DNA of 64,000 bases. It comes from Gimesia chilikensis (GTDB lineage Bacteria > Planctomycetota > Planctomycetia > Planctomycetales > Planctomycetaceae). A model generated the notes under the pieces. That model did not search any database and was not told the origin of the DNA. It saw nothing but the letters and a program-made list of their open reading frames with translations. Shown in pieces: positions 1 through 9,046 of this stretch. The translations under genes and the position numbers were made by a program. Numbering within the stretch: position 1 is the stretch's first letter; every line of letters begins with the position of its first letter. Location: positions 2,039,655-2,103,654 of the forward strand of contig NZ_CP036266.1 in NCBI RefSeq assembly GCF_007744075.1, in the 5' to 3' direction.

Positions 1-1893
1 TGCTGGGGAAATGATGACGGGGGCCGTCTCATGTTGATTCACTGCCAGAGGCATGCTTGTGGTGAGCCGGGAACGAACGCGGATCGCATCGGCAAAGATG
101 TGGCCCCAGATCAGGGACGCAAAATGTGCTTCTTTCATCACAGGTTGACCATTGATCTGGGCAGTTCCTTTAATCTGGATTTCACCAGCCCATGTCTTGG
201 CTGATTCATCTGCAGAGAGGATCAGAATTCCATGGTCGGTCTTTCCACTGAGCGTCAGAGGCTGGGCAGTGACGCCGTTGGGAAGGTTCTCTGCCGTTAC
301 AACGATATCTCCTGTAAAGCCATCCTGACGAGGAGCGACAATCCGCACACCCCAGTTGGCCCCTCGTCGGAGCAGGGGGGTGACAGAGTAACCCGTACGA
401 TTGGTAGGCAGCGGGCGTTCTGTGGTTGCGATCAGATGAAAGTCAGGCTTGGGTTCTCGAATCGCCAGACGATAAAGATCTTTTGCGCTGCCTCCTCCAA
501 ACTGATTGACGATCGTCACCAGGTACTCCCCATCCTGTTCTGCGACGAACGAGACCGCTGCGTCATTTGTGTCGAGGTTAATTGCATTTTTATTGTGGGG
601 GCTGAAATAGGAAGCCAGGTCATCATTTTCGGTCACTGTCTTCACGCTGACTTCACCAGCAGGGGAGCGGGTCAATTGCTGCACAATCAGTAACGGATCC
701 ACCTGACAAGCCATCCGGTCTGCGATGGCTTCGATCCAATAGGTTTTTCCTTTCTTTGCACGAAAGACAAACTGATCTTCGTCATTCGGCTGATCGAATC
801 GTCCGGCAATTTCCGTCGGGATCGAAACGTTTTGCCGGTCCAGATGGGCCTGCTCCTGAGTTACAGGGGCTGTCGCATAACCGATCTTGATTCTGTTAGA
901 ATTCCCCAGCTGAAAATCAAAACCATCCAACAGACCCTGGCGTGGTTTACCCGGTTGAAAACTACCTGTAGGGCCTGCTACATCAGGGAGTGTGATTTCC
1001 ACCTCTACCGATTGCAGCTTGTGGCCATTGAGCTCCGCAGATTTTCCGTAACTGCCTCCGGGAAGGTTGCGACCATAAATGGTGTAAGTCTGTGTGGAAC
1101 CCGGTTTGCCAGCAGGGGGGTAAATGAAATCAATATGAGGGCGATTAGAAATCTCTAGACGATAAAAATGTTCTGAGCCCCCTCGGTAGAGAATGTCAGA
1201 AATCGCCAGATAATATGTGGCATCCTGTTGGGACAGGATTTCGACAAACGAATCCCGGCCGAACCAGTCGCGGTTGCGGGTGATTTCGCGACCTTCGGAA
1301 TCGTAAACAATAATCTGGCCATCCAGGCGTGAGTCGATACGCTGTGCCAGCAGTTCTACGAGAATCCGCTCTCCCGCTTTTACCTTCAGCTGATACCAGT
1401 CGATTCCGCGGGAGGGAACATCACCTGAGATTACGGAATTGACTTCCACAGGCATGGCCGATTCGCGGGTAGCATGATTGCCGGTTTCCGCAATTTCCCG
1501 GCTATCAGCTTCAGCCACCACAAATGGGCGTGCCGTCGAAAGACCAAAGTAAGAAACGACGCGTGCCTCGTAGATACCCGGAGGAACGTCTGCGGAGACC
1601 GAAACTTCAAAGCGGGATCCCTGTGGCCTCGGAGCCGGATGAAATTCATCAGCAGGCAGCATTACTGGTTTCGCTGTGATACCTGGATGGGAGAATCTTA
1701 ATTCGGATGCATCATCCAGGTTGGAACCAATGATGCTGACATCAACAGTCTTCCCTGCCGGGGCAGCAAAGGGGCGCAACTGCCTCAAATCTGCCGTGGG
1801 GAGCTGGGCTTCCACGTATTGCGAGTGCAGACTGCTTAACAGCAGGAAGAGCAACGGACAAAGTGCAGGGATGAACCTGGTGCTGGTTTTCAT
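1..1893 (-). CDS. Secreted PPC-domain protein (C-terminus cut by window edge)
   Basis: Reading the minus strand from ATG at 1893, the frame stays open to base 1, giving 631 residues with the C-terminus missing. The N-terminus is a signal peptide (MKTSTRFIPALCPLLFLLLS). An IPT/TIG-like domain follows (about 35-130), then bacterial pre-peptidase C-terminal (PPC) domains with typical phrases such as 'WYQLKVKAGERILVELLAQR' and 'RLDGQIIVYDSEGREI' (about 150-250), and a second set near 370-480. The stop of the cytochrome gene upstream lies 19 bp before the start, so the two form an operon. It is a clear paralogue of the protein at 20617-23175. Inferred role: an exported, cell-surface or periplasmic partner of the adjacent cytochrome protein. 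No catalytic motif is visible. Confidence 0.85.
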   Translation of the reverse strand, partial: MKTSTRFIPALCPLLFLLLSSLHSQYVEAQLPTADLRQLRPFAAPAGKTVDVSIIGSNLDDASELRFSHPGITAKPVMLPADEFHPAPRPQGSRFEVSVSADVPPGIYEARVVSYFGLSTARPFVVAEADSREIAETGNHATRESAMPVEVNSVISGDVPSRGIDWYQLKVKAGERILVELLAQRIDSRLDGQIIVYDSEGREITRNRDWFGRDSFVEILSQQDATYYLAISDILYRGGSEHFYRLEISNRPHIDFIYPPAGKPGSTQTYTIYGRNLPGGSYGKSAELNGHKLQSVEVEITLPDVAGPTGSFQPGKPRQGLLDGFDFQLGNSNRIKIGYATAPVTQEQAHLDRQNVSIPTEIAGRFDQPNDEDQFVFRAKKGKTYWIEAIADRMACQVDPLLIVQQLTRSPAGEVSVKTVTENDDLASYFSPHNKNAINLDTNDAAVSFVAEQDGEYLVTIVNQFGGGSAKDLYRLAIREPKPDFHLIATTERPLPTNRTGYSVTPLLRRGANWGVRIVAPRQDGFTGDIVVTAENLPNGVTAQPLTLSGKTDHGILILSADESAKTWAGEIQIKGTAQINGQPVMKEAHFASLIWGHIFADAIRVRSRLTTSMPLAVNQHETAPVIISPA

Positions 1894-1912
1894 ATTTGCT
1901 TCACAGTAACTG

Positions 1913-4423
1913 TTAATGGTTGAACAGGAACTCTTTTGTATTGATGATCACCCAGATAATATCTTCATAGGCCTGTTTCTCAGCCTGTTCGAGAGATAAT
2001 ATCCTGGGATCTGCCTTCGACTGATTCCGTTTCTTCTGCAGATGAGCCAGCCCTGTCTCAAGTTCATTTTCATTGGGAGATCGAGAAAGAGCATGCAGAT
2101 ACAGCTCTTTGATGCGTGTCTGATCGTCCCTGTTTTTGTCACGGGCCAACTGGACTGCCTGGCCGTCAGAGGCGGAAAGAATCTGTTGGATCGTATCGGA
2201 GTTGATCAGATGCAGGCTTTGTGCCAGGTCCGCATTAGCGGTGCGCTCACATTCACAGGCCGTGTCCATCTGCGGCCGACCGAAGACCCGCAGGAAAAAT
2301 GACTCGACGTTGGCTGAATCATCGGGTAAGGCGACTGCCCGAACACCCACCGGCTGGTGATTGAAATTGTTCTTAGAACCTGCAACATCATTCATCGCAT
2401 CCAGCATCATCTCGGCTGGCAGCCGTCGAGGATAGTAGCGCGCGTAATTCTGCTCATCACTTTGATTGTACTGGTTCGGAAAAGAGCTGAGTTGATAGGT
2501 TCTGCTGTTACAGATGGTGCGGCAGATTGCTTTCAGGTCATAATTCGATTTGACGAATGAGTCTGCCAGCTGATTCAACAGTTCAGGGTGCGTCGCTGGA
2601 TTTGTGATCCGAATGTCATCTTCCGGTTCAACCAGACCTCTGCCGAAAAAATGTTTCCAGTAACGATTCACCAGCATTTTGGCAAAGAAGGGGTTCTTGG
2701 GATCTGTGACCCAGTTAGCCAGATCGATTCGCGGATCCCGTTCAGCAGGGATGTCCAGGGCTGCCCCATCCAGCGGCGTTGGTTTCAGTTCGCGATTTGT
2801 ATTCGGGTTTTTGGCAACCGCGATGATTCGTTTATGGTAAACGATGTCGTCTTCCGGCAGCTTATAAACTTCTTTGCGTCCCAGTGTGTTGAAGAATGCC
2901 TGAAATCCGTAGAAATCGTCCTGGCTCCATTTTTCATAGGGGTGATGGTGGCACTGCGCGCATTGAATGCGGACCCCCAGGAAAACCTGGGCGATGTCTG
3001 ACATCTGATCTTTGGGATCTTTAACGGCTCGGTACCATGAGACGGCAGGATTGGTCCCCGGCTTGCCTCGGGCTGTAATCAGCTCTGTTACGAATTCGTT
3101 ATAAGGCTTATTCGTGGCCAGACTGGTTCGGATCCAGGCATGAAAGCCGAAAGTCTCCCGGGCAACCTGTTCCAGATTTCCGCCGGCCTTGTTACGTAAT
3201 ACGCCGGCCCATTTAGACGCGAACAGATCTGCATAGCCGGAACTGTCCAATAGTTCGTTAATCTTACGCGCCCGTTTATCGGGACCCTGATCAGCCAGAA
3301 AAGATTGTGTCTGCTCCAAAGTGGGGATCCGACCGGTGATATCCAGAGTCACCCTGCGGAGAAAGGTGGAATCATCACATCGTTCTGAAGGGGGAAGTCC
3401 GAGCACTTTCAGCTTCGCAAAAACATGCTGGTCGATAAAGTTCTCAGGAGTCGGCAAGTCAGGCGTGGGCTGGCCGAGAGGAATGGTCGTCATGAAAACG
3501 GCGACCTGTTCCTGGAAACGTATCATGACCGATGTTGTGCCAGTCTGGTCTTTTAATGTCACCAGTCCAAGTTCGTCGACTGCTGCCATCTTAGGCTGGT
3601 TTGGTTTGAATTCCGCCAGGCGCGTAATGTCCCGTTTCGTTCCATCAGAGAAATAAGCAGTGACGACCAGTTGCTGGGTAGCCTGTTTGGGCAGGACGCG
3701 GACTTGAGGAAATATTTCGATGTGCGTCACCGTCGCTTCTTTTTCCGGATCATACCGCATCCCTTCGCGAATCCAGCGGGCGATCAGTCTGATTTCTGCT
3801 CCATCCGCCTTGAACCGACTTCCTCCACCGTGGGGTACTATTCCAGCTGCTTTTTGTAACAAGAGACTGGTTTCTGGTGCTGCCGGGTTAATCCGGCGTC
3901 CGAGAGATTCTTTAGTGATGTACTCGAAGTCATTGCCCGGTTCAAAACCCAATAATGACAAATGAAAGTTGTTTTTCCCGGAAGGCGTGCCATGGCAGGC
4001 GCCACTGTTACAACCACCCCGCGTGAGTTGCGGGATGACGTCATTGTAGAAGCTGACCGGACGACGCTGTTCGAACGAAGAAACGCGTACCGGGATTTTG
4101 AGGGAACGTTTCGAATCCAGAGAGGCGGTAATGGTAGCAGACCCGTTGGACAGGGGGCTGATATATCCGGTGGGGCTGACCACAGCGATACCCTCTGGTT
4201 CAACCTGATATTTCACACTCCGCGTGACATCGCTTATGGAACCCGACTGGTCTTTGTGTGTGATTAATAATTGCTGACGGGCATCGGGATCTGATAATTC
4301 AATCCCCTGGTCCTGATTCGGCAGATAGACTTCCAACTCAGCCGCATGGGAAGATTTCTCCAGCCTCCCAAAGAGGATGCCGGCGAATAAAACAATCAGC
4401 AGAAAATAATGCTTCAATTTCAT
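1913..4423 (-). CDS. Big_2 / planctomycete cytochrome / DUF1549-DUF1553 protein
   Basis: An exported protein of about 836 residues. I chose the start at 4423 because a signal peptide (MKLKHYFLLIVLFAGILFG) begins there and GGGAAG precedes it at good spacing; an in-frame ATG at 4459 would place 12 residues before the signal. Order: a Big_2 Ig-like domain (about 55-118), a cytochrome-like segment with CNSGACHG (CX4CH, about 138-144), a second Big-like domain beginning 'VTHIEIFPQVRVLP', DUF1549 with CAQCHHHP (canonical CXXCH), and DUF1553 ('NPFFAKMLVNRYWKHFFGRG'). Members of these families sit beside DUF1501 proteins across Planctomycetes; their reaction is unknown. It is upstream of and co-directional with the PPC gene, and divergent from the DUF1501 gene at 4670. 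Its paralogue is 23193-25472. Confidence 0.9.
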   Translation of the reverse strand: MKLKHYFLLIVLFAGILFGRLEKSSHAAELEVYLPNQDQGIELSDPDARQQLLITHKDQSGSISDVTRSVKYQVEPEGIAVVSPTGYISPLSNGSATITASLDSKRSLKIPVRVSSFEQRRPVSFYNDVIPQLTRGGCNSGACHGTPSGKNNFHLSLLGFEPGNDFEYITKESLGRRINPAAPETSLLLQKAAGIVPHGGGSRFKADGAEIRLIARWIREGMRYDPEKEATVTHIEIFPQVRVLPKQATQQLVVTAYFSDGTKRDITRLAEFKPNQPKMAAVDELGLVTLKDQTGTTSVMIRFQEQVAVFMTTIPLGQPTPDLPTPENFIDQHVFAKLKVLGLPPSERCDDSTFLRRVTLDITGRIPTLEQTQSFLADQGPDKRARKINELLDSSGYADLFASKWAGVLRNKAGGNLEQVARETFGFHAWIRTSLATNKPYNEFVTELITARGKPGTNPAVSWYRAVKDPKDQMSDIAQVFLGVRIQCAQCHHHPYEKWSQDDFYGFQAFFNTLGRKEVYKLPEDDIVYHKRIIAVAKNPNTNRELKPTPLDGAALDIPAERDPRIDLANWVTDPKNPFFAKMLVNRYWKHFFGRGLVEPEDDIRITNPATHPELLNQLADSFVKSNYDLKAICRTICNSRTYQLSSFPNQYNQSDEQNYARYYPRRLPAEMMLDAMNDVAGSKNNFNHQPVGVRAVALPDDSANVESFFLRVFGRPQMDTACECERTANADLAQSLHLINSDTIQQILSASDGQAVQLARDKNRDDQTRIKELYLHALSRSPNENELETGLAHLQKKRNQSKADPRILSLEQAEKQAYEDIIWVIINTKEFLFNH

Positions 4424-4669
4424 CGATCTTCCCAAGATATCTGGAATCTGGAGGTTCACCCGGACTGACTCTGTAAATAGCTCCTTAACTGGTCTGCCAA
4501 TCAGTATTTAGGGGATGGCAGTCAGTTTTGGAATGAATTCCGGGAGAAACTGAAATTAAATTGAACTTGAATTTCTATTCTAAACGATGCAATATACATT
4601 ACAATACGTTGATGCGTACTTGTTAAGAAAATGCTCAGACGGCAATATTTGAATCGGGATGATGAATTC
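4424..4669. promoter_or_regulatory. Divergent promoter region of first cassette
   Basis: This AT-rich gap separates the minus-strand cytochrome gene from the plus-strand DUF1501 gene, so it should carry promoters for both. A weak plus-strand candidate is TTGAAT at 4567-4572 with CAATAT at 4590-4595, spaced 17 bp. No clear operator was seen. Confidence 0.35.
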
Positions 4670-6097
4670 ATGAGTGCCAAATCCAGAAATCAGCGTTGTG
4701 CAGGACCGATGAAACGTCGCACCTTCCTGGAAATCGGTGGGGCAAGTATGCTTGGTCTGGGTATGACTGATTTGCTCCGTCAGCAGGCGCTTGCCAGTTC
4801 TACAGGAAACGCAACTGATGATACGGCTGTGATTTTCGTCTGGTTACCGGGCGGACCCCCTCATATGGAAACATATGATATGAAGCCGGGGGCACCAGTT
4901 GAGTACCGTGGGGAATATTCACCAATTCATACTAATGTTCCCGGTCTCGACGTCTGCCAGATGCTGCCACAGCATGCGAAAATTGCAGACAAGTTTACGT
5001 TGATTCGCTCGATTCATCATGAGTTTGCCGATCATGGTGGCGGACATAAGCGGCTCATGACCGGCCGTGTTCCTGCAACTCCAGTGGGTACAATCAATGA
5101 CGCCCCAGCTGTAAATACAATTGTGAAGAAAATGCTGGAGCAACCGGGGAATGAAATGCCGGTCTGTGTGACTGAGGTTGACTCTTCCCGTGCGTCCATT
5201 GATACCTTTGCCATGGGGCCCGCTTATCTGGGACCATCATCAACTCCATTTATGGTAGCCGGCAATCCCAGTGATCCCGATTTCAAAGTACAGAATATCG
5301 GCGTGAAATCAGCGATGGAAACGCGTCTCGACGACCGAATTGCCATGCTGAAAGGGATCGACAATTTCCGTCGTGACGTTGACAAAAGTGGTTCGATGGA
5401 AGCCATGGACAGTTTTAACCGCCAGGCCATCGACATGTTGACCAGTGAAAAAGTCCGTCGGGCTTTTGACCTTTCTCAGGAACCCAAAGAGGTCCGTGAT
5501 CGATATGGCTGGAATGCGTACGGTCAACGGGCTGTGTTAGGTCGGCGTCTGGTCGAGTCAGGCGTCAGGTTTGTCACGATGGTCTGGGAACATCCTTTCC
5601 CGGGGAGTAAGACTCCTAAGACGGCAGCGTATAACTGGGACTCCCACGCTGTGAATGCGCATCTCTTCAAGGACTGCGAATGGCGACTGCCTCCTTATGA
5701 CCAGGCCGTTTCTGCTCTGATCGAAGACCTCTATCTACGGGGACTCGACCGACGAGTTCTGCTGGTGGTGACGGGCGAGTTTGGTCGGACTCCGAAGCTT
5801 TCAGTTCAGCGGGGAACTCAGACTGGTGTCATGCAGCCCGGTCGAGACCACTGGCCAAAAGCGATGTCAGTACTGGTTTCCGGAGGTGGGATGCAGACCG
5901 GTCAGGTGATCGGCGCAACTAACCCGAAAGGGGAATATCCAGTGGAACGTCGACTGACTCCGAACGATCTCTGGGCCACCGTTTATCGGCACCTGGGTAT
6001 CGATCATGAGCATATCCTGCACGATCTGCAGGGTCGTCCGGTTCCCATTCTGCCCTTCGGAAAGCCGATACGCGAACTGCAGCCAGTCTCTGCCTGA
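4670..6097 (+). CDS. DUF1501 domain protein
   Basis: A protein of about 475 residues of the DUF1501 family, which belongs to the alkaline phosphatase/sulfatase-like superfamily by established classification. A Tat-like leader (MKRRTFLEIGGASMLGLGM) precedes the domain. Recognisable family blocks are 'VIFVWLPGGPPHMETYDMKP', 'RSIHHEFADHGGGHKRLMTG', 'VVTGEFGRTPKLS' and 'GRDHWPKAMSVLVSGGGMQ'. In-frame starts exist at 4631, 4670 and 4709. None has a strong Shine-Dalgarno site; 4670 is preferred because the related protein at 25527 also has residues before its Tat motif, including a shared Cys-X-Gly. It is probably exported folded and works with the DUF1549/DUF1553 protein. Confidence 0.88.
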   Translation: MSAKSRNQRCAGPMKRRTFLEIGGASMLGLGMTDLLRQQALASSTGNATDDTAVIFVWLPGGPPHMETYDMKPGAPVEYRGEYSPIHTNVPGLDVCQMLPQHAKIADKFTLIRSIHHEFADHGGGHKRLMTGRVPATPVGTINDAPAVNTIVKKMLEQPGNEMPVCVTEVDSSRASIDTFAMGPAYLGPSSTPFMVAGNPSDPDFKVQNIGVKSAMETRLDDRIAMLKGIDNFRRDVDKSGSMEAMDSFNRQAIDMLTSEKVRRAFDLSQEPKEVRDRYGWNAYGQRAVLGRRLVESGVRFVTMVWEHPFPGSKTPKTAAYNWDSHAVNAHLFKDCEWRLPPYDQAVSALIEDLYLRGLDRRVLLVVTGEFGRTPKLSVQRGTQTGVMQPGRDHWPKAMSVLVSGGGMQTGQVIGATNPKGEYPVERRLTPNDLWATVYRHLGIDHEHILHDLQGRPVPILPFGKPIRELQPVSA

Positions 6098-6239
6098 GCT
6101 GCTAGTGAGCGTTCTGTTGCACTTCTATATTTAAATCATAGGGATGGTGCGCCCTTCCACTTATCCTGTTGCTAGATTGCGACCCTGAGAGTTCACTGCT
6201 ATCGTAGTTATTCAAAAACTCTCGAAGGGATAGTACGTG

Positions 6240-7616
6240 ATGTCGCAGTCGTCTGATTCAATTACGCAAACATGGGAGATTCCGCTCCGCGAGACAGTCG
6301 ATGTGGCTGTGATCGGTGGTGGCTCGGCTGGTGTGGCTGCAGCGACAGCTGCTGCCCGTAACGGGGCGTCCACCGTGCTGGTCGAACGCTATGGTTTTCT
6401 GGGAGGCACTTCGACGGCAGGGATGGTCGGGCCCTTCATGACCTCCTACACGCCTGACGGGAAGCGGCAACTGGTGGCTGGTGTCTTTCAGGAAGTCATC
6501 GATAAAATGGTCCAGATGGGCGGAGCCGTCGATCCCTCTACGACAGAAGCCGGATCTGCCTGGGCTTCTTTTATTGATCTCGGACATGCCAATGTGACCC
6601 CCTTTAGTGTCGAAGCATTGAAAATGGCGGCCCTGGAAATGGTTTGCGAGGCGGGGGCACGGATCCGGTTTCATACCTCGTTTGTCGATGTGGTGATGCA
6701 GGATCAGCAGATTGATGGAATCGTAATTCTGGACAAGGCCGGCCTGGGACTGCTCCGGGCGCGAACTGTTATTGATACTTCTGGCGATGGCGATATCGCT
6801 GCCAAGGCCGGAGCTCCCTTTGAAGTGGGGCGAAAGGCGGACGGCAAAATGATGCCGGTGACGCTGTTTCTGACGATTGGCAATGTCGATGATGAACGCG
6901 TGATTGCCTGGATGAAGGAGCATGAAGTTCTGCATCCGGGAGAGCGACTGTTTGAATGTATTGTCAAACAGGCCCGGGAAAGCGGTGACTGGACACTGGA
7001 ACGCGAGTTCCTGAATATTTATCGTGAGCCGACTCCGGGGCAGTGGCGGGTCAACACAACCCGCGTCCAGAACGTGGACGGTACGAATCCCGATGACCTG
7101 TCCCGGGCGGAAATCGAGAGTCGTCGCCAGGCGTGGGAACTGATTCGATTCTTCCGATCCCATTGTCCCGGCCTGGAAAATGCACAATTGCTGGCCACGG
7201 GAACTCAAGTGGGGGTGAGGGAAACACGTCATATTCTGGGGGACTATGTGCTGAATGGGGCAGATGTGCTCGAAGGGCGGAAGTTCGAGGATTCCATAGC
7301 GCAGTGTTCCTATCCGATCGACATTCACGATCCCCAGGGACCCCGGGGAAGGCTGGAGGGGATTCATGCCGATCATTATGAAATTCCCTATCGCTGCCTG
7401 GTGCCGCGCGATGTGGAGAACCTGCTGGTGGCTGGCCGTCCGATATCTGCGGATCACGAAGGGGCCGCATCTGCGAGAGTGATTCCTCCCTGTTATGCCA
7501 CCGGTCAGGCTGCGGGAACCGCTGCGAGCCTGGCAATCAAGCAGGGAGTAGCCCCGCGCGACGTGGATATCGATCAGTTAAGAACGACATTAAGCGAGCA
7601 GGGAGCCATCGTCTGA
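6240..7616 (+). CDS. FAD-dependent oxidoreductase (FAD_oxidored family)
   Basis: A 458-residue flavoprotein. The N-terminal Rossmann motif VAVIGGGSAGVAAA (about 22-35) with the following 'VLVERYGFLGGTSTAGMVG' is typical of the FAD-dependent oxidoreductases often found in planctomycete sugar-catabolism clusters. A second family block is 'VIDTSGDGDIAAKAGAPFE', and the C-terminal 'SARVIPPCYATGQAAGTAA' closes the FAD site. ATG 6240 follows a GTG at 6237; AAGGGA lies upstream at usable spacing. No signal peptide is present, so it is probably cytoplasmic. The next gene is a Gfo/Idh/MocA oxidoreductase 76 bp downstream in the same direction, suggesting a joint role in oxidising a carbohydrate or polyol; the substrate is not readable from sequence. 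Confidence 0.88.
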   Translation: MSQSSDSITQTWEIPLRETVDVAVIGGGSAGVAAATAAARNGASTVLVERYGFLGGTSTAGMVGPFMTSYTPDGKRQLVAGVFQEVIDKMVQMGGAVDPSTTEAGSAWASFIDLGHANVTPFSVEALKMAALEMVCEAGARIRFHTSFVDVVMQDQQIDGIVILDKAGLGLLRARTVIDTSGDGDIAAKAGAPFEVGRKADGKMMPVTLFLTIGNVDDERVIAWMKEHEVLHPGERLFECIVKQARESGDWTLEREFLNIYREPTPGQWRVNTTRVQNVDGTNPDDLSRAEIESRRQAWELIRFFRSHCPGLENAQLLATGTQVGVRETRHILGDYVLNGADVLEGRKFEDSIAQCSYPIDIHDPQGPRGRLEGIHADHYEIPYRCLVPRDVENLLVAGRPISADHEGAASARVIPPCYATGQAAGTAASLAIKQGVAPRDVDIDQLRTTLSEQGAIV

Positions 7617-7692
7617 GTTCGGCCACAGGACAACCGAATGCCAGTGAGTGTGACTTTTATATCAACAGCGTAACCAGGAAGCGAGGTAACCC

Positions 7693-8700
7693 GTGAGTCA
7701 GGCAAAGGCGGTTCGATGGGGCGTAATAGGACTGGGATGGTTTGGTGAAGTTCATGCCGATAATCTGGCAGAGATGCCGGATATTGAATTGGCTGCACTC
7801 TGCACTCGCAGGCCGGATCGTTTGAACGAAGTAGCTGACCGTCTGAATGTTTCGAAGCGCTACACGGACTATCAAGAATTACTGGTCGACCCTGATATCG
7901 ATGTGGTGAGTATTACCACCCACATTTATGATCATCGTGAAATCGCCATTGATGCCTTACGGAGTGGTAAGCATGTTTTGCTGGAAAAACCGATGGCGCC
8001 AACTCTGGCGGACTGCGAGCAGATTCTGGAAGCAGTCGCTCAGTCAGACGGCTTATTCATGGTGGGGCACATCTGCCGGTTTGATCCCCGAGTGACCCTC
8101 GCGAAGCAGGCAATTGAAGAGGGACGGATTGGAAATATTATTTCGATGCATGCCCGTCGGAATCTGTCGAAGTCTATTGGTGAAACGGTGCTCGATGATA
8201 TTTCGGCACTGATGGGAGACGGAATCCATGACGCGGATCTGATGCTCTGGTTCAGTCAGGCAAACGTCTCCACGGTCTATGCTCAGGAAGTCCATCCCGG
8301 CAAGAACAAATTTCCGGATGCCGGCTGGTCGATTGCCCGGCTGGACAGTGGTGCGGTCGCTGTGGTTGAGTCGGTCTGGCATTTGCCGGAATCCACTCCG
8401 TTTACGATTGACGCCCGCATGGAAATTATCGGTACGGAGGGAGCGCTCTACATCAACTGTGGTGAAGCAGGCCTGGCGATACACGATGCGCAGGGGGTGA
8501 AACTGCCTGATACCATGTATTGGCCCCGTCCCCTGGGGAATTATTTTGGAGTGTTAAAGGAAGAGTTACGATATTTTGCCAACTGCGTCCGCAAGGGGGA
8601 ACCACCTCAACGGATCACACCCGCTGAATCTGCTGCCGCTGTCGCCTGGATGGAAGCGGCAACGGAGTCGGCACGGACAGGGGCGGTCATTACATTTTGA
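7693..8700 (+). CDS. Gfo/Idh/MocA family NAD(P)-dependent oxidoreductase
   Basis: A 335-residue cytoplasmic dehydrogenase. It has the Rossmann motif GVIGLGWFGEVHADN near the N-terminus and the family's EKP motif in 'HVLLEKPMAPTL' (about residue 97), followed by the C-terminal alpha/beta domain with 'GDGIHDADLMLWF'. The start is GTG at 7693, with GAGGT at the right spacing. Families of this fold oxidise or epimerise sugars, inositols and related compounds with NAD(P). It is likely co-transcribed with the flavoprotein upstream. The exact substrate cannot be assigned. Confidence 0.9.
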   Translation: MSQAKAVRWGVIGLGWFGEVHADNLAEMPDIELAALCTRRPDRLNEVADRLNVSKRYTDYQELLVDPDIDVVSITTHIYDHREIAIDALRSGKHVLLEKPMAPTLADCEQILEAVAQSDGLFMVGHICRFDPRVTLAKQAIEEGRIGNIISMHARRNLSKSIGETVLDDISALMGDGIHDADLMLWFSQANVSTVYAQEVHPGKNKFPDAGWSIARLDSGAVAVVESVWHLPESTPFTIDARMEIIGTEGALYINCGEAGLAIHDAQGVKLPDTMYWPRPLGNYFGVLKEELRYFANCVRKGEPPQRITPAESAAAVAWMEAATESARTGAVITF

Positions 8701-9046
8701 TCTGCCACGATCCTGACGGACAGGTATTGGGGTCATACCGTTTATGCACTTTACGTAACCTGATCGGGTTCAGATCGAAACAAACATCCAGATATGAGCC
8801 CCAAAAAGCGGGGCAGGTCGTCTCTCTGGCAAGATTCTACTGGATTTTTCACAAATATCTTAGTATTATATATTAAAAGCTCGTTGATCTGACTTTGATT
8901 TTATCTCACTGAGTGAGATACGAGTTTTCTCGCCTGAATTCTCTCCTGATGTGTAAGTTTTAAATACTTGCAACCTCAAATTTAACACACACATTTTCAC
9001 TGTGATTTTTCTGGTTCTTTCCAGTTAGAACACCGATGGTAATTGT
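8701..9046. other. Intergenic region with hairpins
   Basis: 346 bp without a convincing gene. The first 110 bp can fold: GGTAT/ATACC (8723-8739), a longer-range pair GGGGTCATA (8729-8737) with TATGAGCCCC (8793-8802), and GCCCC/GGGGC (8798-8814), which may end the upstream transcript. The second half is AT-rich, carries a perfect palindrome (separate entry) and probably the promoter of the gene at 9047. Confidence 0.5.
8902..8920. promoter_or_regulatory. Perfect 19-bp palindrome, candidate operator
   Basis: TATCTCACT, a central G, then AGTGAGATA: both 9-bp arms match perfectly. It lies about 130 bp upstream of the cytochrome gene at 9047, in AT-rich sequence, as expected for a dimeric regulator's site. 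The regulator is unknown. Confidence 0.5.

Noticed and set aside
6258..7457. Long minus-strand open frame (399 codons) opposite the flavoprotein gene
   Set aside because: It mirrors the codon structure of the FAD oxidoreductase, which has clear motifs and a ribosome-binding site; the antisense product has no recognisable domain.
8755..8785. T-loop-like GGGTTCAGATC suggesting a tRNA
   Set aside because: No acceptor stem, anticodon arm or CCA-compatible end could be built around it.
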